Program-made: the position numbers and the translations under genes | DNA from: Microbacterium sp. Root61 | GTDB taxonomy: Bacteria; Actinomycetota; Actinomycetes; Actinomycetales; Microbacteriaceae | Direction: 5' to 3' | NCBI RefSeq assembly: GCF_001427525.1 | Contig: NZ_LMGU01000002.1 | Coordinates: 335,010-399,009, forward strand | DNA: 64,000 bases | The notes under the pieces: model-generated | Databases searched by the model: none | What the model was told of the DNA's origin: nothing | What the model saw: the letters and a program-made list of their open reading frames with translations, nothing else | Part shown: piece after piece, positions 48,349-56,922 of the stretch | Layout: each line of letters starts with the position of its first letter | Position numbering within the stretch: the first letter of the stretch is position 1

Positions 48349-49523
48349 CCTCTGTCACGCCTTCGCTGTCCCGCCCGATCACTGCCGGGATCGTCACGGC
48401 CCTCGTCGGATTCACGAGCTCGTTCGCGGTCGTGCTGACCGGACTCCGCGCCGTCGGTGCGACGCCCGGGCAGGCGGCCAGCGGCCTGCTCGCCCTCTGC
48501 ATCACGATGGGGCTGGCGTGCATCCTCCTGGCGTGGCGATTCCGGATGCCGATCACGGTCGCGTGGTCGACCCCGGGCGCGGCGCTCCTGGCTGCCACCG
48601 GTGCCGTCGAAGGCGGGTGGCCGGCCGTCGTCGGGGCGTTCCTCGTCGTGGCCGCGCTCATCCTGCTGACCGGGCTGTGGCCACAGCTCGGGCGCCTGGT
48701 CGCCCGCATCCCGCCCTCGATCGCCCAGGCGATGCTCGCGGGAGTGCTCCTGCCCCTGTGCCTTGCGCCGATCACCGGGATCGTGGTGAACCCCTGGGGC
48801 GTGATCCCGGTCGTCCTCACCTGGCTGGTGTTCGCCCGTCTCGCCCCGCGATGGGCGGTGCCGCTGGCCTTCGTCGCGGCCGCGATCGTCGTCGCCGTCG
48901 AGCTGGCTCGTGCCGGGGCATCCGTGGATCCGGCTCTGCTGCTGCCGCACCTGGAGTTCACCGCTCCGACGCTCAGCATCGGGGCGCTCGTCGGAGTCGC
49001 GCTGCCGCTGTTCCTCGTGACCATGGCGTCGCAGAACGTGCCGGGCGTCGCGATCATGCGCAGCTTCGGGTACGAGGTGCCGTGGCGCCCGGCGATGCTC
49101 GTCACCGGCGTCGGCACAGCGCTGGGCGCGACGGCCGGCGGGCACGCCATCAACCTCGCCGCGATCAGCGCCGCGCTCGCCGCCGCGCCCGAGGCCGACC
49201 CCGACCCCCGTCGCCGCTGGGTCGCGGGGGTCTCGACGGGCGGGTCCTATCTCGTGCTCGGCGCGGCGTCGGCGGCCTTCGCTGCGCTCGTGCTCCTCGC
49301 GCCGCCCGCGGTGATCCCCGCCGTCGCCGGCATCGCGCTGTTCGCGGCTTTCGGCTCGGCGATCCAGCAGGCCATCGACGACCCGGGGGAGCGGCTTCCC
49401 GCCGTCGTCACGTTCCTCGTCGCGGCATCCGGGGTGGCGGTGCTCGGCGTCAGCGCCGCGTTCTGGGCGCTGGTGGCCGGGCTCGTCGTGCGCACGGTAC
49501 TGCACGCCGGCCGCCGCCGGTAG
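48345..49523 (+). CDS. benE: BenE-family benzoate/proton symporter
   Basis: 392 residues and about 12 membrane helices. The conserved VAWSTPGAALL and NVPGVAIMRSFGYEVPWRPA segments match BenE carriers, and GGHAINLAAISAA is the second substrate-site repeat. It imports benzoate or related aromatic acids, though no catabolic genes are nearby. GTG start overlapping the previous stop. A long hairpin follows and should stop transcription before the opposing pcp gene. Confidence 0.88.
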   Translation: MTSVTPSLSRPITAGIVTALVGFTSSFAVVLTGLRAVGATPGQAASGLLALCITMGLACILLAWRFRMPITVAWSTPGAALLAATGAVEGGWPAVVGAFLVVAALILLTGLWPQLGRLVARIPPSIAQAMLAGVLLPLCLAPITGIVVNPWGVIPVVLTWLVFARLAPRWAVPLAFVAAAIVVAVELARAGASVDPALLLPHLEFTAPTLSIGALVGVALPLFLVTMASQNVPGVAIMRSFGYEVPWRPAMLVTGVGTALGATAGGHAINLAAISAALAAAPEADPDPRRRWVAGVSTGGSYLVLGAASAAFAALVLLAPPAVIPAVAGIALFAAFGSAIQQAIDDPGERLPAVVTFLVAASGVAVLGVSAAFWALVAGLVVRTVLHAGRRR

Positions 49524-49548
49524 CAGCTGCACGCCTGCCCGCCCCTTC

Positions 49549-49610
49549 CGCGAGCTCACAAAAGGTGTCCGCTCATCTGACCCGGAGCGCGCCGTTCTTG
49601 TGAGCTCGCG
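49549..49610. terminator. Long palindromic hairpin between benE and pcp
   Basis: CGCGAGCTCACAA (49549-49561) and TTGTGAGCTCGCG (49598-49610) are perfect 13-bp inverted copies with a 36-base loop. The place between convergent genes suggests a bidirectional terminator or a mobile palindromic element. No U tract. Confidence 0.7.
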
Positions 49611-49643
49611 AGGCTCGCGAGGGGAGCCGGGGCCACCGACCGA

Positions 49644-50282
49644 TCAGGACACCGCACCGCCGGGGATCGCGGCATCCCGAGACGAGCGGATGCTGGTGCG
49701 CACCGCGATCTCCAGCGCCCGGGCGATGTCCTCCAGGGGCAGAGCAGGCGCACCCGCCGGCGCGTGCTCGGTCGACCAGGGCACGTGGATGAAGCCGGCC
49801 CGCGTCCGCGGCAAGGCGGATGCGGCATCCATGGCCGCGTAGAACACTTGGTTGCAGACGAACGTGCCCGCGGTGAACGAAACCTCGCCCGGGATGCCCG
49901 CGGCACTGATGTCACGGGCGATCGCCTTGACCGGGATCGTCGCGAAGTAGGCGGCAGGTCCGCCCTTCACGACAGGCTCGTCGATCGGCCGGCTGCCGGC
50001 GTTGTCGGGTATCCGCGCGTCGATGAGGTTGATCGCGACCCGCTCCGGAGTGACGGCGGCGCGGTTCCCGGCGAGGCCCGTCGCGATCACGATGTCGGGC
50101 TCGTGCTCGTCGATCAACGACCGGATGCCGGCCGGCGCGTCGGCGAAGGTCACGGGCAGGACGGCGGTGATGAGCTCGGCAGGGCCGTCCCAGGATGCCG
50201 CGAGCAAGCGCACGGCGTCACCGGAGGGGTTGCCCGCATCCCCGCCGAAGGGTTCGAAGCCGGTCAGCAGCACGCGTGTCAT
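49644..50282 (-). CDS. pcp: Pyroglutamyl-peptidase I
   Basis: 212 residues; cysteine peptidase that removes N-terminal pyroglutamate. GFEPFGGDAGNPS at the N-terminus, the catalytic Glu in PERVAINLIDARIPDN, Cys in AGTFVCNQVFY and His in FIHVPWSTEHA are all present. It follows the RNB gene on the same strand by 9 bases. Cytoplasmic, full length. Confidence 0.93.
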   Translation of the reverse strand: MTRVLLTGFEPFGGDAGNPSGDAVRLLAASWDGPAELITAVLPVTFADAPAGIRSLIDEHEPDIVIATGLAGNRAAVTPERVAINLIDARIPDNAGSRPIDEPVVKGGPAAYFATIPVKAIARDISAAGIPGEVSFTAGTFVCNQVFYAAMDAASALPRTRAGFIHVPWSTEHAPAGAPALPLEDIARALEIAVRTSIRSSRDAAIPGGAVS

Positions 50283-50291
50283 CGTCCCAGG

Positions 50292-51731
50292 CTACGAGCC
50301 CTCCGCCACAGGTGCGAACGTGGTCACGCCGGTCGCGACATCCGACGACTCCAGCCGCAGTCGCACGGCGGAGCCCGCAGTCGCGGCGAATCCGGGAACC
50401 TTGGCCGTCACCGGAGGGGCCGCCAGCTGCACGCGCGCGCCCGAACCGTTGCCGCCGAGCACCACGGCGTCGAACACCTCGCCCTCGCGTCCCAACAGCA
50501 GCGCGGCCTCGACGCGGTCGATCGATGCGGAATCGAGCTGACGTGCGCGCTGGTCGCTGCGCCCCATCAGCTTCGGAATCTCGGGCAGGCTCTGCCGGGC
50601 CCACTCCGGCACGGGACGGTCGTTCGCCAGAGCCTCGCAGATGACGAGCGACCAGCGGTCGACGAGGCGGCGCAGCGGCGCTGTGGTGTGCGCGTACGGG
50701 GCGCCGATCGCGGCCTGCAGGGTCTGTGCGGGCGGCTCGCCGTCGAAGGTCGCGTAGCCGGCACCGCGGAACAGGGATGCCGCGGCATCCCGCACCGCCA
50801 TCGCTGCGGGATCCTCACGGTCGAGCGTGCGGAGGAAGTCGCCGTAGGTCACGGCGTCGTGCCACGGGATGCCGAGCGCCGCTGCGCGATCGCGGAAATC
50901 GGCGACGTCGGCCGGGTCGGCGGGCGGCATCGTGCGGAGGATGCCGATGCCGCCGCGCAGCATGACGTCGGCCGCCGCCATGCCGGTCAGCAGCGACACC
51001 TGCGCATTCCAGTCCTCGATCGGCCGGGGGACCTCACGTTCGAGGCGGTAGCGTCCGCGCTCGAAGGCGATCTCGGTCGACGGCAGGTTGAGGCTGGCTC
51101 CGCCCCGCTCGCTCTCGCGCTCCGCACGGAGCGGGCCGAACCAGGCGAGCACCCGCAGCGTCTCGGGCGCTGTACCGGCGATGAGGGCATCGTCCGCCTC
51201 GACATAGCTCCACCGGCGTCGCGACCGGATCATCGCGCGGGTGAGGGTCGTCTCGGTGGGGCGGGCGCCGTCGTCCAGGACGAACCGCCATACGAACGCC
51301 GGACGGTCTACCCCGGGGAGCAGGGATGCCGCGTCCTCGCTGAGGACCGGGGGATGCAGCGGGATCCGCCCATCCGCGGCGTAGATCGTCTGCCCGCGCA
51401 GGCGCGCTTCGGTGTCCACCGCTCCGCCCGGCCGGACGAACGCCGGCACGTCGGCGATCGCGTAATGCAGCACGGCACCAGTCGACGTGCGCTCGAAGTG
51501 CATCGCCTGATCGAGGTCCATCGACCCGGCCGGGTCGATGGTGAGGAACTCGAGATCGCGCAGATCGCCGAGGCCATCCGTGCGCACATCCCGGGCCGCG
51601 GCATCCGCTTCGGCGAGCACCTCCGCCGGAAACTCTCCCGGGAGATCGAGCGATTGACGCAGTGCAGCGAGGGACGCCGCGAGTGCATCACCCGCCGCCG
51701 CGGAGACGAGGTGAGGGCGGTGAGCGGGCAC
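50292..51731 (-). CDS. RNB-domain exoribonuclease
   Basis: 479 residues with an RNB catalytic domain and no obvious cold-shock or S1 domains, shorter than RNase R or RNase II. The metal site is [16 protein letters not shown], followed by [11 protein letters not shown], and the C-terminal catalytic motif [10 protein letters not shown]. It probably degrades RNA 3' to 5' and is the reduced form common in actinobacteria. The GTG start is 6 bases behind TACACT. It forms an operon with pcp. Confidence 0.9.
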   Translation of the reverse strand: MPAHRPHLVSAAAGDALAASLAALRQSLDLPGEFPAEVLAEADAAARDVRTDGLGDLRDLEFLTIDPAGSMDLDQAMHFERTSTGAVLHYAIADVPAFVRPGGAVDTEARLRGQTIYAADGRIPLHPPVLSEDAASLLPGVDRPAFVWRFVLDDGARPTETTLTRAMIRSRRRWSYVEADDALIAGTAPETLRVLAWFGPLRAERESERGGASLNLPSTEIAFERGRYRLEREVPRPIEDWNAQVSLLTGMAAADVMLRGGIGILRTMPPADPADVADFRDRAAALGIPWHDAVTYGDFLRTLDREDPAAMAVRDAAASLFRGAGYATFDGEPPAQTLQAAIGAPYAHTTAPLRRLVDRWSLVICEALANDRPVPEWARQSLPEIPKLMGRSDQRARQLDSASIDRVEAALLLGREGEVFDAVVLGGNGSGARVQLAAPPVTAKVPGFAATAGSAVRLRLESSDVATGVTTFAPVAEGS

Positions 51732-51737
51732 GGGGTC

Positions 51738-51743
51738 AGTGTA
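51738..51743 (-). promoter_or_regulatory. -10 box TACACT of the RNB gene
   Basis: AGTGTA on plus; ends 6 bases before the GTG at 51731. Confidence 0.6.
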
Positions 51744-51815
51744 GGGGTGGGTGTCGAGAGGACGACGCGAACCGTGATGAGGCGGACCGCGCCGAGCCCC
51801 GGCATCCGCTCGCCC

Positions 51816-51821
51816 TAGACT
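51816..51821 (+). promoter_or_regulatory. -10 box TAGACT of proS
   Basis: Ends 8 bases before the GTG at 51830. No ribosome site. Confidence 0.5.
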
Positions 51822-51829
51822 TGGTCCTC

Positions 51830-53596
51830 GTGGTCACACGTCTCTCGCACTATTTCCTCCGCACGCTGCGCGAAGACCCGGCTGATGCCGAGGTCGCGTC
51901 GCATCGCCTGCTGGTTCGCGCCGGCTATATCCGCCGCCAGGCGCCGGGTGTGTTCGCCTGGCTGCCGATCGGCCTGAGGGTCAAGGCGAAGATCGAGACC
52001 ATCATCCGCGAGGAGATGGCCGCGGCCGGCGCGTACGAGGTGCACTTCCCGGCGCTGCTGCCGCGTGAGCCCTACGAGCTCACCGGTCGGTGGGAGGAGT
52101 ACGGCGACACGCTGTTCCGCCTGCAGGACCGCAAGGGCGCCGACTACCTCCTCGGCCCGACGCACGAAGAGTTCTTCACGCTGCTCGTGAAGGACCTGTA
52201 CTCGTCGTACAAGGACCTGCCGCTGACGATCTTCCAGATCCAGGACAAGTACCGCGACGAGTTCCGCCCCCGTGCGGGCCTTCTGCGCGGCCGCGAGTTC
52301 ACGATGAAGGACGCCTACTCGTTTGACTACACCGACGCGGGACTGGATGTCTCGTACCAGGCGCAGCGCGACGCGTACGAGCGGATCTTCGCGCGCCTCG
52401 GACTCGAGTACGTCATCGTGCAGGCGGATGCCGGAGCGATGGGCGGTTCGCGCAGCGAAGAGTTCCTGCACCCGACTGCGATCGGCGAGGACACCTTCGT
52501 GCGCTCCGCCGGCGGGTACGCGGCCAACGTCGAGGCGTTCACCACGGTGGCTCCCGAGCCGATCCCGTTCGACGGACTGCCCGACCCGGTCATCTTCGAC
52601 TCGCCCGATACTCCGACGATCGCGACGCTCGTCGCGCACGCCAACGCCCACCTCGACGCTCCGCGCGACGGGGAGTGGACGGCCGCGCACACGCTCAAGA
52701 ACGTCGTGCTCGCGCTGACCCACCTCGACGGCACGCGCGAACTCGTCATCGTCGGCGTCCCCGGCGACCGCGACATCGACGACAAGCGGGTCGAGGTCGC
52801 CTTCGCCCCGGCCGCCGTCGAGCCCGCCACCGAGGCCGACTTCGAGAAGCACCCGCTGCTGGTCAAGGGCTACATCGGCCCCTGGTCGCCGACCGGTGCG
52901 ATCCTCGGCGAGGAATCCGCCACCGGCATCCGCTTCCTCCTGGACCCCCGCGTCGTCGACGGCACCGCGTGGATCACGGGGGCCAACGCCGACGAGAAGC
53001 ACGTGCACTCGCTCGTCGCGGGTCGTGACTTCGTGGCCGATGGATTCGTCGAGGCCGCCAGCGTCCGCCCCGGAGACCCTGCGCCCGACGGCTCGGGTCC
53101 GGTGGAGCTCGCCCGCGGCATGGAGATCGGACACGTGTTCCAGCTCGGCCGCAAGTACGCCGACGTGCTGGGTGCGAAGGTCCTGGACGAGAACGGCAAG
53201 CTCGTCACGGTCACGATGGGCTCGTACGGCATCGGCGTGACCCGCATCCTCGCGAACATCGCCGAGCTGAACAACGACGAGAAGGGCCTCATCTGGCCCG
53301 CGTCCGTCGCGCCGTTCGACGTGCACGTGGTGGCGACGGGACGGGATGCCGTGGCGTTCGAGCTCGCCGAGAAGCTGGCGGCCGATCTCGACGCGGCCGG
53401 TCTCGACGTGCTCTACGACGACCGCCCGAAGGTTTCGCCCGGCGTCAAGTTCGGCGATGCCGAGCTGGTCGGCGTGCCGCAGATCGTGATCGTGGGTCGC
53501 GGCGCGGCCGACGGCGAGGTCGAGCTGTGGGATCGCCGCACCGGTGACCGCACCGCGGTGTCGGTGGCGGACGCTGTCACGCAGCTCACGCGCTGA
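51830..53596 (+). CDS. proS: Prolyl-tRNA synthetase (bacterial type with editing domain)
   Basis: 588 residues, class II synthetase. Motif 2 and the catalytic core appear as [29 protein letters not shown] and [14 protein letters not shown]. The INS editing domain (about 230-390) lies between motifs 2 and 3, with [10 protein letters not shown]. Motif 3 lies in [11 protein letters not shown], and the anticodon domain is C-terminal. GTG at 51830 gives [20 protein letters not shown], the normal N-terminus; longer in-frame forms are not needed. Confidence 0.96.
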   Translation: MVTRLSHYFLRTLREDPADAEVASHRLLVRAGYIRRQAPGVFAWLPIGLRVKAKIETIIREEMAAAGAYEVHFPALLPREPYELTGRWEEYGDTLFRLQDRKGADYLLGPTHEEFFTLLVKDLYSSYKDLPLTIFQIQDKYRDEFRPRAGLLRGREFTMKDAYSFDYTDAGLDVSYQAQRDAYERIFARLGLEYVIVQADAGAMGGSRSEEFLHPTAIGEDTFVRSAGGYAANVEAFTTVAPEPIPFDGLPDPVIFDSPDTPTIATLVAHANAHLDAPRDGEWTAAHTLKNVVLALTHLDGTRELVIVGVPGDRDIDDKRVEVAFAPAAVEPATEADFEKHPLLVKGYIGPWSPTGAILGEESATGIRFLLDPRVVDGTAWITGANADEKHVHSLVAGRDFVADGFVEAASVRPGDPAPDGSGPVELARGMEIGHVFQLGRKYADVLGAKVLDENGKLVTVTMGSYGIGVTRILANIAELNNDEKGLIWPASVAPFDVHVVATGRDAVAFELAEKLAADLDAAGLDVLYDDRPKVSPGVKFGDAELVGVPQIVIVGRGAADGEVELWDRRTGDRTAVSVADAVTQLTR

Positions 53597-53611
53597 CGCG
53601 CGCCGCGCCGG

Positions 53612-54127
53612 TCAGCAGCTGACCGTGCCGTGTCGCATGGTGTCGTCGGGTGAGTCCTTGGTCACGAGTGACTTGAGCATGCCCGCGGCGGTCACCAGCT
53701 TGCCGTGGCGCGGTTCCCAGAACTCGCACTCGCACGGAGTCACCTTGAGCAAGGCGATCCCTGGGGTGTCGAGACCTGACTCGAACCAGACATCGAGCGA
53801 CGGTGTGTACAGCTCGTCCATCTTGCTCCGATCGTGCACGGTCTCGGCCCGGCCGGCGACCGAGACGAAGCGGTAGCCCTTCGCGTCGGCATAGGACAGT
53901 CCGACATCCCGGTCGCTTTCGGACTGGTCGACCTTCTTCGAATCGTCGAGTGTGAAGAACCAGATATCGCCGTTCTCGTCCATGTGGCGCGTGCTCATCG
54001 GCCTGCTCACCAGATTGCCCGCGGCATCCTGGGTCGTCAGCATCGTGATGTCGATGTCTTCGACGAGTTCCTTGACCCGGGTGATCGCTTCTGGACCCGT
54101 GACTTCTTCCGGCGTGTTCTCTGTCAT
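53612..54127 (-). CDS. Pyridoxamine-5'-phosphate-oxidase-like general stress protein
   Basis: 171 residues with the split-barrel flavin-binding fold. ITMLTTQDAAGNLVSRPMS near the N-terminus and IWFFTLDDSKKVDQ in the middle are typical of the PNPOx-like stress protein 26 family. The C-terminal WEPRHGKL is also shared. FMN or F420 binding is likely, but the reaction is unknown. It ends 15 bases from proS. Confidence 0.85.
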   Translation of the reverse strand: MTENTPEEVTGPEAITRVKELVEDIDITMLTTQDAAGNLVSRPMSTRHMDENGDIWFFTLDDSKKVDQSESDRDVGLSYADAKGYRFVSVAGRAETVHDRSKMDELYTPSLDVWFESGLDTPGIALLKVTPCECEFWEPRHGKLVTAAGMLKSLVTKDSPDDTMRHGTVSC

Positions 54128-54214
54128 GTCTCGAGCTTCGGTGATCGTGCCCGCGTCCGGCAGGGGATTGACAAATCCGATGACGCGGGCCATCGGACGT
54201 GCGAGTCTGGCTGT

Positions 54215-55282
54215 ATGTCGAACCCTGCGGCCAATCCCGTTCCTCCCGGTGTGACTGAAGCGCTGCGCTCCGTGATCTCCGAGGCGGGGATCACGGAGAA
54301 CATAGACCTCGTCGCCCGCATCCTCACGACCGGCGTCTCGTTGGGCATGGATCCGGCCGACCGGCTGGATCTGAAGATCACATCGGCCGCGCTCACCGAG
54401 ATGCGGGCCGCGTTCCGCCTGTTCGCGCCGTACGAGGGCGTCCCGAAGGTCACGATCTTCGGGTCGGCGCGCACCAAGTCGGCGGACACGCTCTACCGAT
54501 CCGCCGCCTCCGTCGCCGAGGCGCTGGCCGAGCAGGGCTGGATGGTGGTGACCGGCGCCGGTCCCGGCATCATGCAGGCGGCGGCCGAGGGTGCCGGTCC
54601 GCATCGGTCGATCGGTGTCTCGATCCGGCTTCCGTTCGAGGAGAAGCCGAACGCCGTCATCGGCTCCAGCGCGAACAACGTCGCGATGAAGTACTTCTTC
54701 ACCCGCAAGCTCATGCTCGTCAAGGAATCGCACGGCTTCGTGTGCGTCCCCGGCGGGTTCGGGACGCTCGACGAGATGTTCGAGCTGCTCACGCTGCAGC
54801 AGACCGGCAAGGCCGAGCCGACCCCGATCGTGCTGCTGGACGCTCCCGGCGGCACGTTCTGGCAGGGGCTCCAGCGGTTCGTCGACGAGCAGTTGGTCGC
54901 GTCCGGCGTCGTCTCGCCCGACGATTTCGACCGCGTGCTGGTGACGGACTCGGTCACGGCGGCGGCGGATGCCATCACCGGTTTCTGGCGCAACTACGAC
55001 TCGATGCGCTGGGTCGGAAAACGGTTGGTCCTGCGTCTTCGGGCCCAGCCGACGGATGCCGAGATCGCCGATCTCAACGAGAGATTCGCGTCCCTGCTCG
55101 CGCAGGGGAGCATCGAGCGCTCGGCGCCGCTCGCCCCGGAGCTGAGCGACGACGACCATGTGGACCTGCCGCGTCTCGTGCTCACCCTCGACCAATTCCG
55201 GGTCGGCTCGCTGTTCCGTCTCATCCGTGCGATCAACGACCTCCCGAGTGCGTCGGCTCCGGCGGTGCCGGCCTCCACGTAG
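54215..55282 (+). CDS. LOG-family Rossmann protein
   Basis: 355 residues. The LOG motif PGGFGTLDEMFE (near 180) and the AGPGIMQAAAEGA segment mark the nucleotide 5'-monophosphate phosphoribohydrolase family. The protein is much longer than simple LOG enzymes (about 190), with N-terminal helices and a C-terminal helical region resembling the PpnN-like long form. A GAGTCT box ends 6 bases before the ATG. The probable role is cleavage of nucleotide monophosphates. Confidence 0.85.
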   Translation: MSNPAANPVPPGVTEALRSVISEAGITENIDLVARILTTGVSLGMDPADRLDLKITSAALTEMRAAFRLFAPYEGVPKVTIFGSARTKSADTLYRSAASVAEALAEQGWMVVTGAGPGIMQAAAEGAGPHRSIGVSIRLPFEEKPNAVIGSSANNVAMKYFFTRKLMLVKESHGFVCVPGGFGTLDEMFELLTLQQTGKAEPTPIVLLDAPGGTFWQGLQRFVDEQLVASGVVSPDDFDRVLVTDSVTAAADAITGFWRNYDSMRWVGKRLVLRLRAQPTDAEIADLNERFASLLAQGSIERSAPLAPELSDDDHVDLPRLVLTLDQFRVGSLFRLIRAINDLPSASAPAVPAST

Positions 55283-55296
55283 TGAGCCCGCGCGGC

Positions 55297-56808
55297 TCAG
55301 TGGGCGTCGTGTCCGGCGTGCAGGTGGTCGCGGTGCTTCTCGGACTGACGGCGCTTGGTCGGCATGTCGATCGGGCCGGTCACGCTGAGCTCGTCCTCCC
55401 ATACGGCGATGCCGCCGATGTCCGGCATCCTGTCGCGCGTGAAGACCGGGTCGCGCCCGGCGCGTCGTTGGCCCGTGTAGTCCTTCAACAGGCGGAACGC
55501 GATGCCCGACAGCAGCGCGATCGCGATGAGGTTCACCAGCGCCATCAACCCCATCGCACCGTCGGCGAAGTTCCACACGACGTCGGCGGAGATGACGGAG
55601 CCGGCCAGGACGGCGAGCACCGTGAGGATGCGGTAACCGGCCAGCACGGAGCGTCGCGGCGTGATGAACTCGATGTTCGACTCGCCGTAGTAGTAGTTGC
55701 CGAGGATGGAACTGAACGCCAGCAGGAAGATGATGACGCTCAGTAAGACGTTCGACCACTCGCCGAGCGTGCTGGTCAGCGCACCCTGGGTCAAACCGAT
55801 CCCGCGTCCCGCGTTCTCCAGATCCGGCACCGACACCAGGATGATGAAGGCCGTGATCGAGCAGACCAGGAACGTGTCGAAGTAGACGCCGAGCGTCTGC
55901 ACGAGCCCCTGCTTGACGGGGTGGGTCACGGCGGCGCTCGCGCCCGCGTTCGGAGCCGAGCCGAGCCCTGCCTCGTTGGAGAACATGCCCCGCTTGACGC
56001 CGGTGAGGATGATGTAGCCGAGCGTCGCGCCGACGACCTCGTTCGGCCCGAACGCATCCGTGAAGATGGAGGCGATCGCGGCGGGGAGCCGGTCGGCGTG
56101 CATCACGACGATGACGAGGCCCAGCCCGAGGTACAGCAGCGCCATGGCGGGCACCAGCATCTGCGTCACCGACGCGATCCGCCGCACCCCGCCGAAGATC
56201 ACGAGGCCCATCAATGCGGCCAGGATGAGGCCGACCGCCCACGGCAGCCAGCTCTGGACGTCTTCGCTGACGCTGCCGGCGACGGTGGCCTGGATCGTGT
56301 TGGCCTGCAACGAGCTGAATGCGATCGGGAAGCAGATGATGAGGATGACGGCGAACAGCACGCCCATCCAGCGCGCCTTCAACCCGCGCTGCATGTAGTA
56401 CGCCGGACCACCGCGGAAGCCGTCCTTGTCGCGGATCTTGAACAGCTGCGCGAGGGAGGACTCGATGAAGCTGGACGCGCCGCCGACGAATGCCATCAGC
56501 CACATCCAGAACACGGCGCCGGGTCCGCCGATGGCGATCGCCGTGCCGACTCCGGCGATGTTGCCGACGCCGACGCGCGAAGCGGCCGAGATGGTGAACG
56601 CCTGGAATGCCGAGACCGACTGCGGTCTGCCGCTGGCGTCGCGCGGAGTCTTGTCGGTGAGGGTGCGGAACATCTCCGGAATGAGCCGGAACTGCACGAC
56701 GCCGGAGCGGATCGTGAAGTAGAGCCCGAGGAGTACCACCACCGGCAGCACGATCCAGGTCCAGAGGTTGTCGCCCCACGTCAAGAGCCAGTCATTCACC
56801 GCATCCAT
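55297..56808 (-). CDS. Sodium:alanine symporter (AGCS family)
   Basis: 503 residues with about 11 to 12 helices. Family signatures are SRVGVGNIAGVGTAIAIGG, GGPAYYMQRGL and GMFSNEAGLGSAPNA. It takes up alanine or glycine with Na+. The C-terminus ends in a His-rich tail (EKHRDHLHAGHDAH). The ATG at 56808 starts at helix 1; further in-frame extension would be non-coding in character. It converges on the LOG gene. Confidence 0.93.
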   Translation of the reverse strand: MDAVNDWLLTWGDNLWTWIVLPVVVLLGLYFTIRSGVVQFRLIPEMFRTLTDKTPRDASGRPQSVSAFQAFTISAASRVGVGNIAGVGTAIAIGGPGAVFWMWLMAFVGGASSFIESSLAQLFKIRDKDGFRGGPAYYMQRGLKARWMGVLFAVILIICFPIAFSSLQANTIQATVAGSVSEDVQSWLPWAVGLILAALMGLVIFGGVRRIASVTQMLVPAMALLYLGLGLVIVVMHADRLPAAIASIFTDAFGPNEVVGATLGYIILTGVKRGMFSNEAGLGSAPNAGASAAVTHPVKQGLVQTLGVYFDTFLVCSITAFIILVSVPDLENAGRGIGLTQGALTSTLGEWSNVLLSVIIFLLAFSSILGNYYYGESNIEFITPRRSVLAGYRILTVLAVLAGSVISADVVWNFADGAMGLMALVNLIAIALLSGIAFRLLKDYTGQRRAGRDPVFTRDRMPDIGGIAVWEDELSVTGPIDMPTKRRQSEKHRDHLHAGHDAH

Positions 56809-56910
56809 CTCGTCAGTATGCCGGTGGGTTTGACGCGGGACCATGATCCAGTGCTGCGCCGCAGTCGGCGGATGCCGCGTCATCCGGCCGTCGCGAGACC
56901 CGTGCCGACC

Positions 56911-56916
56911 TAAAAT
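56911..56916 (+). promoter_or_regulatory. -10 box TAAAAT of the HdeD-lipase gene
   Basis: Ends 6 bases before the ATG at 56923. AT-rich for this genome. Confidence 0.6.
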
Positions 56917-56922
56917 CAACCG

